In this document: piece by piece, positions 35,397 through 44,906 of the stretch | How positions within the stretch are numbered: the first letter of the stretch is position 1 | Layout of the letters: each line of letters begins with the position of its first letter | Source: Lachnospiraceae bacterium | Lineage (GTDB): Bacteria; Bacillota; Clostridia; Lachnospirales; Lachnospiraceae | Reading direction: 5' to 3' | Length of the DNA stretch: 64,000 bases | Assembly: GCA_022794265.1 (NCBI GenBank) | Contig: JAAWEK010000001.1 | Coordinates: forward strand, 1-64,000 | Notes under the pieces: model-generated | What the model saw: only the letters and a program-made list of their open reading frames with translations | Database searches by the model: none | Told to the model about the DNA's origin: nothing | Program-made: the position numbers and the translations under genes

Positions 35397-35409
35397 TTTG
35401 AATATCAAA
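35397..35409 (+). promoter_or_regulatory. Second FabT-like operator
   Basis: TTTGA-ATA-TCAAA has the same 13-base architecture as the promoter operator, 144 bases downstream and 35 bases before the fabH start. Two sites would allow DNA looping or a roadblock. A half site, TTTTTCAAAGTA, lies near 35278. Confidence 0.7.
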
Positions 35410-35443
35410 ATAATTTCATAGGAATAGGAAAGGTGCCATTATA

Positions 35444-36460
35444 ATGCATGGAAAAATAATGGGAACCGGCAGATGCATGCCGGATAAAGTCGTGGATAAT
35501 GATTATTTATCAACGGTTATGGATACCAGTGATGAATGGATCTGCAGCAGAACCGGTATACGGGAACGGAGAATTGCCACAACGGAATCTACGGTATCCA
35601 TGGCGGCCGGGGCGGCAAGAAATGCTCTCTTATCGGCGGGAATGGGAATCAGAGATGTGGATATGATACTGGCGGCAACTACTTCACCGGATAATTTTGT
35701 TCCAGGTACTGCATGTGAAGTTCAGGCGATATTGAATAAAGAGGCAGAAGAAGCCGGATTTGATTCGGAAAATTCTATGGGTACATATGAAGCGTGTCAT
35801 GCGGTATGCATGGACATCAATGCGGCATGTTCAGGTTTTATTTACGCCCTGTCAGTTGCAAATGCATTTATACAGTGTGGCCAGTATCGGAATATATTAG
35901 TTATCGGGGTGGAAACACTTTCAAAGATTGTAGACTGGAGTGACAGAAGTACCTGTGTTCTGTTTGGAGATGGTGCAGGCGCGGCCGTAATCGGCGCTTC
36001 TGAAGATGGAATATTCAGACAATTACTGCATACGGATGGAAGTATGGGACATGTGCTTTCCTGCCATTGCAGAGACAATAATAATCTCGTAGTCAGCAAT
36101 GAAGATAAGACAGGTTATGTGCAGATGGACGGACAGGAGGTCTTTAAATTTGCGGTTAAACGGGTACCTGAATGTATCAGCGAACTGTTGGAACAGAATC
36201 ATATTGAGAAAAAAGAAATTAAATATTATCTTCTGCATCAGGCAAATGTTAAGATTATTAAATCTGTTGCGAAACGGTTGGGAGAAGAAATGGAAAAGTT
36301 TCCGGTCAATCTGGATAAGTACGGAAATACTTCAGCCGCCAGTATACCTATTCTGTTGGATGAATGTAATCGGTCAGGAATGTTTAAGAAAGGGGATAAG
36401 CTGGTATTATCCGGGTTTGGCGGAGGCCTTACCTGGGGAGCAGTTCTTCTGGAATGGTAA
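35444..36460 (+). CDS. fabH: 3-Oxoacyl-ACP synthase III
   Basis: A 338-residue condensing enzyme that starts fatty acid synthesis by joining acetyl-CoA (or a branched primer) to malonyl-ACP. The catalytic Cys129 is in DINAACSGFIYAL, the His in LLHQANVKII (near residue 262) and the Asn in YGNTSAASIP (near 292). Oddly, about 18 extra residues, including two Cys, sit directly before the catalytic Cys motif (NSMGTYEACHAVCM), making it longer than the usual 320 residues or so. AGGAATAGGAAAGG supplies the ribosome site. It opens the fab operon. Confidence 0.92.
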   Translation: MHGKIMGTGRCMPDKVVDNDYLSTVMDTSDEWICSRTGIRERRIATTESTVSMAAGAARNALLSAGMGIRDVDMILAATTSPDNFVPGTACEVQAILNKEAEEAGFDSENSMGTYEACHAVCMDINAACSGFIYALSVANAFIQCGQYRNILVIGVETLSKIVDWSDRSTCVLFGDGAGAAVIGASEDGIFRQLLHTDGSMGHVLSCHCRDNNNLVVSNEDKTGYVQMDGQEVFKFAVKRVPECISELLEQNHIEKKEIKYYLLHQANVKIIKSVAKRLGEEMEKFPVNLDKYGNTSAASIPILLDECNRSGMFKKGDKLVLSGFGGGLTWGAVLLEW

Positions 36461-36566
36461 AGCAACATTCGGTAGGAAAGCGTTTTTCACTATTGGATGT
36501 TTAGCCGTCAAAGACGGTAAAATAAAAAAGAATAAAAAGTAAAAAGAGAAAAAGGAGATCAGGATT

Positions 36567-36794
36567 ATGTTAGAAAAAATTAAGGAAATTATTGCAGGAC
36601 AGTTAAATATTGAGGCAGGAACAATTACGGAAGAATCAACATTTGCGGACCTGGGAGCAGATTCTCTTGACTTATTTGAACTGGTAATGGCTTTGGAAGA
36701 TGAATATGGTGTAGAAATTCCGTCAGAGGATTTGGAAAAATTGTTATCCGTTGAAGATGTAATGAACTATTTGAAAGAAAAGGGAGTGGAATAA
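36567..36794 (+). CDS. acpP: Acyl carrier protein
   Basis: A 75-residue acidic protein carrying growing acyl chains on a phosphopantetheine arm attached to Ser33 in [13 protein letters not shown]. The four-helix ACP pattern is intact. AAAAAGGAGATC gives a strong ribosome site. The 106-base gap after fabH contains a small CCGTC-AAA-GACGG hairpin (36505-36517), which could mark RNA processing that raises acpP mRNA levels. fabK follows after four bases. Confidence 0.96.
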   Translation: MLEKIKEIIAGQLNIEAGTITEESTFADLGADSLDLFELVMALEDEYGVEIPSEDLEKLLSVEDVMNYLKEKGVE

Positions 36795-36798
36795 GCTC

Positions 36799-37737
36799 AT
36801 GATAAAGGATTTAAATACAAGAATCACGCAATTGCTTGGAATCCGTTATCCGATTATACAGGGCGGAATGGCATGGGTTGCAGAAGCAAATCTTGCGGGT
36901 GCTGTTTCAAAAGCGGGAGGTCTGGGTGTGATTGGCGGCGCCAATGCACCAGGAGAAGTCATCAGGGAACAGATACGCAAGGCAAGAGAAATTACCTCGA
37001 ACCCTATCGGTGTCAACGTAATGCTGATGAGTCCCCATGTAGAGGATGTAGCAAAAGTTGTTATAGAAGAAAAAGTAGAAGTAGTAACTACCGGTGCAGG
37101 AAATCCCGAAAAATTCATGAAGGCGTGGAAAGAAGCCGGAATCAAAATTATTCCGGTGGTAGCTTCCGTGGCTCTGGCAAAACGTATGGAGCGTAGCGGA
37201 GCCGATGCGGTAATCGCAGAAGGTACGGAATCCGGCGGACATATCGGAGAAGCAACTACCATGACACTGGTTCCACAGGTTGTGGATGCGGTGAGCATAC
37301 CAGTGATTGCAGCCGGAGGTATCGGCGATGGCAGAGGAATTGCAGCGGCATTTATGCTTGGTGCGGAAGCGGTACAAATGGGTACCAGATTTCTGGTGGC
37401 AGAGGAATGTATCTGTCATGCCAACTACAAGGAACGGGTTATAAAAGCAAAAGATATTGATTCTGCAGTAACGGGCAGAAGCCACGGACACCCGGTGAGA
37501 CAGCTGAGAAACCAGATGACCAGGGAATACATAGAAAAAGAAAACAGCGGGGCTTCCTTTGAGGAATTGGAATATCTGACCTTAGGATCACTGAGAAATG
37601 CGGTTATGGATGGAGATGTGAAAATGGGAACCGTGATGGCGGGACAGATTGCAGGAATGGTTTCAAAAGAGCAGACCTGTGAAGAAATCATACAGGAACT
37701 GGTTTCCCAGACGAAAGAATTATTGAAAATAAATTAA
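36799..37737 (+). CDS. fabK: Enoyl-ACP reductase II (FMN type)
   Basis: A 312-residue FMN-dependent TIM-barrel enzyme performing the last reduction step of each elongation cycle. Marks are IIQGGMAWVAEANLAGAVS at the N-terminus, EGTESGGHIGE (near 138), VIAAGGIGDGRG and ALGTRF-like QMGTRFLVAEEC (near 195). FabK replaces FabI and is insensitive to triclosan. Its place after acpP matches the streptococcal fab operon order. TAAGCTC separates it closely from acpP, and the ribosome site lies in the acpP end (AAAAGGGAG). Confidence 0.94.
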   Translation: MIKDLNTRITQLLGIRYPIIQGGMAWVAEANLAGAVSKAGGLGVIGGANAPGEVIREQIRKAREITSNPIGVNVMLMSPHVEDVAKVVIEEKVEVVTTGAGNPEKFMKAWKEAGIKIIPVVASVALAKRMERSGADAVIAEGTESGGHIGEATTMTLVPQVVDAVSIPVIAAGGIGDGRGIAAAFMLGAEAVQMGTRFLVAEECICHANYKERVIKAKDIDSAVTGRSHGHPVRQLRNQMTREYIEKENSGASFEELEYLTLGSLRNAVMDGDVKMGTVMAGQIAGMVSKEQTCEEIIQELVSQTKELLKIN

Positions 37738-37756
37738 AAGAGAAAGGTAACGGCGG

Positions 37757-38725
37757 ATGATTAAGGATAAAAAAATTGCATTTATATTTCCGGGACAGGG
37801 TTCCCAGTATGTAGGCATGGGAAAAGATTTTTATGATACCATAGATATCAGCAGACAGACCATAGATACCGCCTGCGGATTATTGGATTTTGATTTAAAG
37901 CATGTGTTGTTTGAAGAAAATACGGATATTAATATTACGGAATATACTCAGGCAGCCATGCTTGCTGTATCCGTAGCGATGTTAAAGGCGCTGGAAGAAA
38001 AGGGAGTCCGTTCCGATGTGAATGCTGGTTTAAGCCTGGGTGAATACGGGGCACTGGTGGCATCAGGTGTAATGGATTTTGAAACGGCTGTCCTGCTGGT
38101 GAGAAAACGGGGAATCTATATGCAGGAAGAAGTTCCGCCGTCAGCCGGCGCCATGGCCGCCGTAATGGCAATGGATACCGATACAATTTATAATATATGT
38201 GAAGAAGTAACGATACAGGAGAGAAACACTGCAGGAAGAAAGGATGCTGTGGTGCAGATTGCCAATTATAATTGTCCGGGGCAGATTGTTATATCCGGAG
38301 ATTCCCAATCTGTTGGGAAAGCTTCCGAACGATTAAAGGAAGCCGGCGCCAAACGGGTAGTGCCGTTGAATGTCAGCGGTCCTTTCCATTCAAAAATGTT
38401 AATTGGAGCAGGGGAAAAACTGGGTGAGGAATTAAAAGGCGTAGTGATTCATCCGATAGAAACGCCTTATTTTTCCAATGTAACAGGAATGGTAGTAAAT
38501 GAATCCGGTGAAGTAAAAGAATTACTGAAACAGCAGGTATATTCTTCAGTAAAATGGCAGCAATGTGTGGAAAATATGATTCGGATGGGGGTAAATACTT
38601 TTGTTGAAATCGGACCGGGAAAAACATTATCTTCGTTTGTAAGGAAGATTGACCGGACCGTTACAGTAACAAATATTGAAAAGGCAGAAGATTTGGAAAA
38701 GGTAATGGAGGTATTGTCGTGTTAA
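37757..38725 (+). CDS. fabD: Malonyl-CoA:ACP transacylase
   Basis: A 322-residue acyltransferase moving malonyl from CoA to ACP. Visible are FIFPGQGSQYVGMGKD at the start, the nucleophile Ser93 in AGLSLGEYGAL, an Arg motif near residue 117 (VRKRGIYMQE) and the catalytic His in NVSGPFHSKML (near 210). Length and motifs are normal. GAGAAAGG precedes the ATG. Its end overlaps fabG by seven bases. Confidence 0.95.
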   Translation: MIKDKKIAFIFPGQGSQYVGMGKDFYDTIDISRQTIDTACGLLDFDLKHVLFEENTDINITEYTQAAMLAVSVAMLKALEEKGVRSDVNAGLSLGEYGALVASGVMDFETAVLLVRKRGIYMQEEVPPSAGAMAAVMAMDTDTIYNICEEVTIQERNTAGRKDAVVQIANYNCPGQIVISGDSQSVGKASERLKEAGAKRVVPLNVSGPFHSKMLIGAGEKLGEELKGVVIHPIETPYFSNVTGMVVNESGEVKELLKQQVYSSVKWQQCVENMIRMGVNTFVEIGPGKTLSSFVRKIDRTVTVTNIEKAEDLEKVMEVLSC

Positions 38726-39459
38726 CAGGAAAAATAGCAATTGTTACAGGAGCATCCAGGGGAATCGGACGACAGATTGCAAAAACCCTGGCAGAACAGG
38801 GAGCGTCAGTTATCGTAAACTACTGTGGAAGCCAACAGTCTGCAAATGAGACCGTAGAACAGATAACTGCATTTGGCGGAACAGCAAAAGCTTATCAGGC
38901 GGATGTTTCTGATTATACACAGGCTGCGGATATGATGAACGATGTGGTCAAAGAGTATGGACGCATTGATATTTTAATCAACAATGCAGGAATTACCAGA
39001 GATAACCTGATATTAAAAATGAATGATGAAGACTTTATGAAAGTAATAAATACCAATCTTACCGGTACCTTTAACTGTGTAAAACATGCTTCCAAAATAA
39101 TGTTGAAACAGAAGTATGGAAGAATCGTTAATATGGCTTCGATTGTGGGTATTTACGGCAATGCGGGCCAGGCAAATTATGCGGCTTCCAAAGCAGGTGT
39201 AATCGGAATGACCAAATCTGTTGCAAAAGAACTTGGTTCCAGAAATATTACGGTCAATGCTATTGCACCGGGATATATTGGTACAGATATGACTGATAGC
39301 CTGCCGGATGCGGCAAAGGAAAAAATTACGTCTGCCATTGCCATGAAACGGATGGGAACGGTGGAAGATGTGGCCAATCTGGCAGCATTTCTGGCATCTG
39401 ACAAGGCTTCCTATATAACGGGACAGGTAATTGGCGTAGATGGAGGAATGTCGATATGA
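38719..39459 (+). CDS. fabG: 3-Oxoacyl-ACP reductase
   Basis: A 246-residue short-chain dehydrogenase reducing 3-oxoacyl-ACP with NADPH. The cofactor motif is TGASRGIGRQIA (residues about 10-21), with NNAG near 88, and the catalytic Ser-Tyr-Lys are in MASIVGIYGNAGQANYAASKAG (described by its Ser near 140, Tyr near 153 and Lys near 157). The start is GTG 38719 with ATGGAGG upstream, inside the end of fabD. Its stop overlaps the fabF start by four bases (ATGA). Confidence 0.95.
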   Translation: MLTGKIAIVTGASRGIGRQIAKTLAEQGASVIVNYCGSQQSANETVEQITAFGGTAKAYQADVSDYTQAADMMNDVVKEYGRIDILINNAGITRDNLILKMNDEDFMKVINTNLTGTFNCVKHASKIMLKQKYGRIVNMASIVGIYGNAGQANYAASKAGVIGMTKSVAKELGSRNITVNAIAPGYIGTDMTDSLPDAAKEKITSAIAMKRMGTVEDVANLAAFLASDKASYITGQVIGVDGGMSI

Positions 39460-40700
39460 TGAATAACGGAACAAGAGTTGTGGTGACGGGAATGGGCGCC
39501 ATAACCCCGATTGGATTAAATGTAGAAGATTTTTTTAATGCAGTAAAGAAAAATGAAGTGGGAATTGACTTTATAACAAAATTCGATGCATCTGATTATA
39601 AAGCTAAACTGGCAGCAGAAGTCAAAGGGTTTGATGCCAAAGCGTATATGGATTTTAAATCTGCAAAGAGAATGGAGTTATTCTGTCAGTATGCAGTCGC
39701 TGCGGCAGGAGAAGCCATAAAGGATGCGGGGCTGGATCTGGAAAAAGAAGATGCCTACCGGGTGGGAACCAGTGTGGGTTCCGGAATCGGCAGCCTTCAG
39801 GCAATGGAACGGGAACACTCAAAACTATTGGACCGGGGGCCGGGAAGAATCAATCCGTTGCTGGTACCTTTGATGATTACCAATATGGCAGCAGGAAACG
39901 TGTCCATTTATTATAATTTAAAAGGAAAGAGCATCAATGTGGTAACCGCCTGTGCCACAGGAACCAATTCCATAGGAGAGGCATACCGGGCCATTCAGTG
40001 CGGGGAAGCGGATGTAATGATAGCAGGGGGAACCGAAAGTTCGGTGACTCCTATTGGAATCGGCGGGTTTGCGGCATTGACAGCATTGTCAAATTCTGAA
40101 GATCCGAAACGGGCTTCCATACCGTTTGATAGGGATAGAGACGGATTTGTTATGGGAGAGGGCGCAGGCATTGTCGTACTGGAATCTTTGGAACATGCCC
40201 AAGCCAGAGGCGCAGAGATTTACGCGGAAATCGTGGGATATGGATGTTCCAGTGATGCATATCACATTACTTCTCCGGCAGAAGACGGAAGCGGTGCGGC
40301 CAGAGCCATGACAAATGCGCTGGAAGAAGCGGGAATCCGGCCGGAAGATGTGGATTATATCAATGCCCATGGAACCAGTACCCATCACAATGATTTATTT
40401 GAGACCAGGGCCATAAAACTGGCATTTGGAGAAGCGGCAAAGAATGTAAAGATCAGCTCTACAAAGTCAATGATTGGTCATCTGCTGGGAGCAGCCGGGG
40501 CAGTAGAATTTATTACCTGTGTGAAATCCATGCAGGAATCCTATATTCATCCCAATGTGGGATTACAGGAAAGTGAAGAAGAATTAGATCTCGATTATGT
40601 GAAAGGAAACGGAATTCAGATGCCTGTCAATGTATGTATGAGTAATTCACTGGGATTTGGCGGACATAATGCCACATTGCTTGTTAAGAAATACGAATAA
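39456..40700 (+). CDS. fabF: 3-Oxoacyl-ACP synthase II
   Basis: A 414-residue condensing enzyme for chain elongation. Catalytic Cys166 is in NVVTACATGTNS and the two His are in NAHGTSTHHND (near residue 305) and MIGHLLGAAGA (near 342); GFGGHNATL closes the active site. It begins with ATG ATG overlapping the fabG stop. AccB starts 23 bases after it. Confidence 0.95.
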   Translation: MMNNGTRVVVTGMGAITPIGLNVEDFFNAVKKNEVGIDFITKFDASDYKAKLAAEVKGFDAKAYMDFKSAKRMELFCQYAVAAAGEAIKDAGLDLEKEDAYRVGTSVGSGIGSLQAMEREHSKLLDRGPGRINPLLVPLMITNMAAGNVSIYYNLKGKSINVVTACATGTNSIGEAYRAIQCGEADVMIAGGTESSVTPIGIGGFAALTALSNSEDPKRASIPFDRDRDGFVMGEGAGIVVLESLEHAQARGAEIYAEIVGYGCSSDAYHITSPAEDGSGAARAMTNALEEAGIRPEDVDYINAHGTSTHHNDLFETRAIKLAFGEAAKNVKISSTKSMIGHLLGAAGAVEFITCVKSMQESYIHPNVGLQESEEELDLDYVKGNGIQMPVNVCMSNSLGFGGHNATLLVKKYE

Positions 40701-40722
40701 TCTGGAAGGAAAGGTGTTTCAT

Positions 40723-41184
40723 ATGGAATTTGAACATATCATTGAACTGATAAATGCTGTATCCAAATCCAATTTAAGTACGTTTACATTGGAAGAGGGA
40801 AACATGAAGATTACTCTTGGAACCAAGCAGCCGGAAATCATTACGAAAAGTTTTGAAGTACAGAATAATGCAATTGGAGAATATAAAGTAATACAGCCGG
40901 GCCTTCCGGCGGAAGAAGCTGTTATGCCGGAAACAACAGAAGGACATGAAATCACGTCTCCACTGGTAGGAACTTTTTATACTGCTCCTTCACCGGAGGC
41001 AGAGCCTTTTGTGACGGTGGGAACTCATGTGAAAAAAGGGCAGGTGCTTGGAATTATTGAAGCGATGAAACTAATGAATGAAATTGAATCTGACTGTAAC
41101 GGTGTGGTTGAAAAGATATTGATTGGCAATGAAGAAATGGTAGAATATGGCCAGACCTTATTTGTAATTAAGGAGGAAGCATAA
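40723..41184 (+). CDS. accB: Biotin carboxyl carrier protein of acetyl-CoA carboxylase
   Basis: A 153-residue BCCP. The C-terminal biotinyl domain (about residues 76-152) has the biotin attachment Lys116 in [11 protein letters not shown] and the acetyl-CoA-carboxylase-type thumb [19 protein letters not shown]. The N-terminal helix and a Pro/Glu-rich linker precede it. ATG 40723 has GGAAGGAAAGG upstream; an in-frame extension into fabF is not conserved-looking. The stop overlaps the fabZ start by one base. Confidence 0.95.
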   Translation: MEFEHIIELINAVSKSNLSTFTLEEGNMKITLGTKQPEIITKSFEVQNNAIGEYKVIQPGLPAEEAVMPETTEGHEITSPLVGTFYTAPSPEAEPFVTVGTHVKKGQVLGIIEAMKLMNEIESDCNGVVEKILIGNEEMVEYGQTLFVIKEEA

Positions 41185-41612
41185 TGGCAGTATTGGGAAT
41201 TCAGGAAATTATGGAAATCATACCGCACAGACAGCCGTTTTTACTGTTGGACCGGGTAGAAGATCTGGAACCGGGGGTTCGTGCGGTTGCGTATAAAAAT
41301 GTTACATATAATGAACCGTTTTTTGCAGGACATTTTCCTCAGGAACCGGTAATGCCAGGAGTTCTGATGGTAGAAGCTTTGGCACAGGCAGGTGCAGTGG
41401 CAATCCTCAGTCTGGAAGAAAACAAAGGAAAGACGGCATATTTTGGCGGAATCAATAGTGCCAGATTCCGTAAGAAAGTAGTACCAGGTGACGTATTAAA
41501 GCTGGAATGTGAGATTATCAAGCGAAAAGGACCGATTGGCGTGGGAAGCGCCAAAGCGTCTGTAAATGGCGAAATCGTAGTAAATGCGGAATTAACGTTT
41601 ATGATAGGATAA
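41184..41612 (+). CDS. fabZ: 3-Hydroxyacyl-ACP dehydratase
   Basis: A 142-residue hot-dog-fold dehydratase. The catalytic His is in [14 protein letters not shown] (near residue 50) and the catalytic Glu in [11 protein letters not shown] (near 64). [11 protein letters not shown] near the N-terminus is typical. AAGGAGG sits at the end of accB, eight bases before the ATG. No FabM- or FabA-type isomerase gene was seen in the cluster, so the route to unsaturated chains, if any, is elsewhere. Confidence 0.95.
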   Translation: MAVLGIQEIMEIIPHRQPFLLLDRVEDLEPGVRAVAYKNVTYNEPFFAGHFPQEPVMPGVLMVEALAQAGAVAILSLEENKGKTAYFGGINSARFRKKVVPGDVLKLECEIIKRKGPIGVGSAKASVNGEIVVNAELTFMIG

Positions 41613-41628
41613 GAAAGGTTTGATAAAT

Positions 41629-42990
41629 ATGTGTAAAACTTCATTTCATAAAATCCTTATTGCAAACCGGGGCGAAATCGCAGTGAGAATTATTCGGGCA
41701 TGCAGAGAGATGGGAATTAAAACCGTTGCAGTCTATTCAGAGGCAGACCGGAATGCCCTTCACACATTGCTGGCAGATGAAAGCGTCTGTATTGGAAAGG
41801 CACAGGCTTCCGACAGTTATCTGAATATGGAGCGTCTGGTCAGCGCTACTATTGCGACGAAAGCGGATGCCATACATCCGGGATTCGGTTTTTTATCTGA
41901 AAATGCAAAGTTTGTTGAAATGTGTGAAAAATGTAATATTACATTTATCGGACCGTCCAGTGAACTGATTCATAAAATGGGAAATAAATCCGAGGCCAGA
42001 AGAACTATGATGGAAGCCGGGGTTTCCGTGGTACCCGGTACGAAGGAACCGGTATTTGACGCGGAAAAAGGTAAAGAAATTGCAGATGTCATGGGATATC
42101 CGGTAATTGTAAAAGCATCTTCCGGCGGTGGCGGAAAGGGAATGCGTATCGTTCATTCTTCAGAAGAATTTATTCAGAATTTTAATACGGCCCAGCGGGA
42201 ATCCGTCAATGCCTTTGCGGATGATACCATGTATATTGAGAAATATATTGTCAGTCCGAGACATATTGAATTTCAGATTCTGGCAGATAAACATGGAAAT
42301 GTAGTACATTTGGGAGAGCGGGACTGTTCGGTTCAAAGAAGACATCAAAAACTTTTGGAAGAATCCCCGTCCGTGGCCATTCAACCGGAGCTTCGCCGGA
42401 AAATGGGAGAACAGGCAGTGCTGGCAGCCAGAGCGGTTCACTATCAGAATGCAGGAACCATTGAATTTTTGCTGGATAAAAACGGAGATTTTTATTTTAT
42501 GGAGATGAATACCAGAATACAGGTAGAACATCCGGTTACGGAAATGGTCACTGGTATCGACCTGATCAAGGAGCAAATCCGTATTGCGGAGGGTAGGGAA
42601 TTGTCCTTTACCCAGGAGGATGTCAGAATCTCTGGTCATGCCATGGAATGCAGGATTAATGCAGAAGATCCGGATAAAAATTTCATGCCGTGTCCGGGAA
42701 GAATTGCGGAATTGCATATTCCCGGTGGAAACGGTGTTCGCATCGATACCGCATTGTATCAGGATTATGACATTCCGCCGTATTATGATTCCATGCTGAT
42801 GAAAGTCATTGTGCATGGACAGAACCGTATGGAAGCTATTAATAAGATGCGTAGCGTGTTAGGTGAGATTATAATCGATGGTGTAACCACCAATCTGGAT
42901 TTTCAGTATGAAATTATAAATAATCCTGACTTTAATGAAGGAAATATCAGTACTCATTTCATACAGGATGCGTTTGATATGAGCGAATAG
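41629..42990 (+). CDS. accC: Biotin carboxylase subunit of acetyl-CoA carboxylase
   Basis: A 453-residue ATP-grasp enzyme that carboxylates the biotin on AccB. Marks: ILIANRGEIAVRIIRACRE, the ATP lid VKASSGGGGKGMRIV (near residue 165), ERDCSVQRRHQKLLEESPS and the catalytic EMNTRIQVEHPVTEM (near 292). AAGAAAGG is upstream of ATG 41629; a TTG three codons earlier is less likely. The length fits single-subunit biotin carboxylases. Confidence 0.95.
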   Translation: MCKTSFHKILIANRGEIAVRIIRACREMGIKTVAVYSEADRNALHTLLADESVCIGKAQASDSYLNMERLVSATIATKADAIHPGFGFLSENAKFVEMCEKCNITFIGPSSELIHKMGNKSEARRTMMEAGVSVVPGTKEPVFDAEKGKEIADVMGYPVIVKASSGGGGKGMRIVHSSEEFIQNFNTAQRESVNAFADDTMYIEKYIVSPRHIEFQILADKHGNVVHLGERDCSVQRRHQKLLEESPSVAIQPELRRKMGEQAVLAARAVHYQNAGTIEFLLDKNGDFYFMEMNTRIQVEHPVTEMVTGIDLIKEQIRIAEGRELSFTQEDVRISGHAMECRINAEDPDKNFMPCPGRIAELHIPGGNGVRIDTALYQDYDIPPYYDSMLMKVIVHGQNRMEAINKMRSVLGEIIIDGVTTNLDFQYEIINNPDFNEGNISTHFIQDAFDMSE

Positions 42991-43020
42991 AAAATTGATG
43001 AGCAGGAAGGATAGGTAATC

Positions 43021-44799
43021 ATGCTATTAGGCGATATGTTTAAAAAAACCACTTATATTCCCATACGAATGCAGCAGAAAATGAACCAGTCCCAGGTGGA
43101 AGATACCGGGAGCCAGGAAGACGACGGTCAGGGGGAAACACCCAATGTTCCCGAAGGACTGTGGAAAAAATGTAAGAGCTGCGGTGAAATGGTATACGCC
43201 GAGGATGTGAAAAGCAATTATTATATCTGCCCGAAATGCAATCATTATTTTCGGATTCATGCAAGAACCAGAATCCGAATGCTGGCAGATGATAACGGAT
43301 TTGAAGAATGGGATAATGATATATGTACCTCCAATCCGCTGGGATTTGACGGATATGAGGATAAGGTCGAATACTTAAAAGAAGCTACCAAACTGGACGA
43401 GGCGGTGATTACCGGTGTTGCAGTGATTCATGGCTGCAAAACCGTAATCGGTGTCTGCGATACCCGTTTTCTGATGGGCAGTATGGGAGAAATCGTAGGT
43501 GAAAAGATTACCCGGGCATTTGAACGGGCGACGGAGGCAAAGCTGCCAGTAGTAATCTTTACCTGTTCTGGCGGCGCCAGAATGCAGGAAGGAATCGTAT
43601 CCCTTATGCAGATGGCAAAGACTTCCCAGGCAATTAAAAAACACAGTGAAGCAGGGCTTTTATATATTACCGTTCTGACTGACCCTACCACCGGAGGTGT
43701 CAGTGCCAGTTTTGCCATGCTGGGAGACATTATTCTTGCCGAACCCGGGGCGCTGGTGGGATTTGCCGGACCGAGAGTCATTAAACAGACCATAGGCCAG
43801 GACCTGCCGGAGGGATTTCAGCGTGCGGAATTTCTGGTAGAGCATGGATTTGCGGACCGTATTGTTACCCGGGAAAATTTAAAGAAAACCTTATCAGATT
43901 TAATCCGCATGAATCAGAAACCGGATTATGGGGTTCTGGATTCTCTTCGGGAAAAATGTGTAAAGTATAAAATTGAAAACAACATCGTAGATGCTAAAAT
44001 AAATGAAGCGGAAAGTATGCTGACACCGTGGGACCGGGTGCAGATAGCCAGAAGCGCCAGAAGACCTACGGCATTGGATTATATTGAAGAAATTTTTGAC
44101 AACTTCTATGAAATGCATGGCGACCGGCAGTACCGGGATGATGGGGCCATTGTAGGCGGCATTGCATATTTTGGCGATATGCCTGTAACGGTAATCGGAC
44201 AGCAGAAGGGTAAAAATACGACTGAGAATATCAGAAGAAACTTTGGAATGCCTTATCCCGAAGGATACCGGAAGGCGCTGCGTCTGATGAGGCAGGCAGA
44301 AAAATTTCACAGACCGGTAATTTGTTTTGTGGATACGCCGGGAGCCTTTTGTGGAATTGAGGCGGAAGAGCGGGGACAGGGTGAAGCCATAGCTAGAAAT
44401 TTGTTTGAAATGTCTGCTCTTCAGGTTCCTGTTCTTTCTGTTGTAATCGGAGAAGGCGGTAGCGGCGGAGCCTTGGGAATGGCAGTTGCCAATGAAGTCT
44501 GGATGATGGAAAACTCCACATATTCCATACTATCACCAGAAGGGTTTGCTTCGATTTTGTGGAAAGACAGCAAGCGTTCCAAAGAAGCTTCCGAAGTTAT
44601 GAAAATAACAGCCTCAGACTTAAAACAGCTATCCGTTATCGAGCGCGTGATACCTGAACCGGAACCGGCTGATATGGGAAATCTGAATAAAATCTGTTTC
44701 TATATGAAACGTAAAATAATTAAATTTTTACGGAAATACGAGACAATGGAGCCGGAGGAAATAAGAGAGGAACGATATCAGAGATTTCGAAGGTTTTAG
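43021..44799 (+). CDS. accDA: Fused carboxyltransferase beta-alpha subunits of acetyl-CoA carboxylase
   Basis: A 592-residue protein uniting AccD and AccA in one chain. The AccD half (residues about 1-305) has the zinc finger C51-x2-C54 and C70-x2-C73, [10 protein letters not shown] and [14 protein letters not shown]. The AccA half (about 320-592) has [59 protein letters not shown] and [11 protein letters not shown]. The two are separate genes in E. coli and streptococci. No stop or frameshift occurs at the junction, so the fusion is genuine in this sequence. GCAGGAAGGA precedes the ATG. It ends the fab operon. Confidence 0.95.
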   Translation: MLLGDMFKKTTYIPIRMQQKMNQSQVEDTGSQEDDGQGETPNVPEGLWKKCKSCGEMVYAEDVKSNYYICPKCNHYFRIHARTRIRMLADDNGFEEWDNDICTSNPLGFDGYEDKVEYLKEATKLDEAVITGVAVIHGCKTVIGVCDTRFLMGSMGEIVGEKITRAFERATEAKLPVVIFTCSGGARMQEGIVSLMQMAKTSQAIKKHSEAGLLYITVLTDPTTGGVSASFAMLGDIILAEPGALVGFAGPRVIKQTIGQDLPEGFQRAEFLVEHGFADRIVTRENLKKTLSDLIRMNQKPDYGVLDSLREKCVKYKIENNIVDAKINEAESMLTPWDRVQIARSARRPTALDYIEEIFDNFYEMHGDRQYRDDGAIVGGIAYFGDMPVTVIGQQKGKNTTENIRRNFGMPYPEGYRKALRLMRQAEKFHRPVICFVDTPGAFCGIEAEERGQGEAIARNLFEMSALQVPVLSVVIGEGGSGGALGMAVANEVWMMENSTYSILSPEGFASILWKDSKRSKEASEVMKITASDLKQLSVIERVIPEPEPADMGNLNKICFYMKRKIIKFLRKYETMEPEEIREERYQRFRRF

Positions 44800-44906
44800 T
44801 AGAGGATAGTTAATGCGAGCCGGCGGCGTTCTTTTTGCCAAAACACATCCCACTTTTTCAAACAAAACCAAAGTTTCACAATCATTTTTTATAGAAAGGA
44901 TTTCTT

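Noticed and set aside
36907-37491. A long minus-strand frame opposite fabK
   Set aside because: It is fully overlapped by a clear core gene and has an improbable composition rich in His, Cys and Tyr.
44800-44906. A terminator after the accDA fusion
   Set aside because: The GC-rich patch GCCGGCGGC does not form a convincing stem with the following T-rich stretch.
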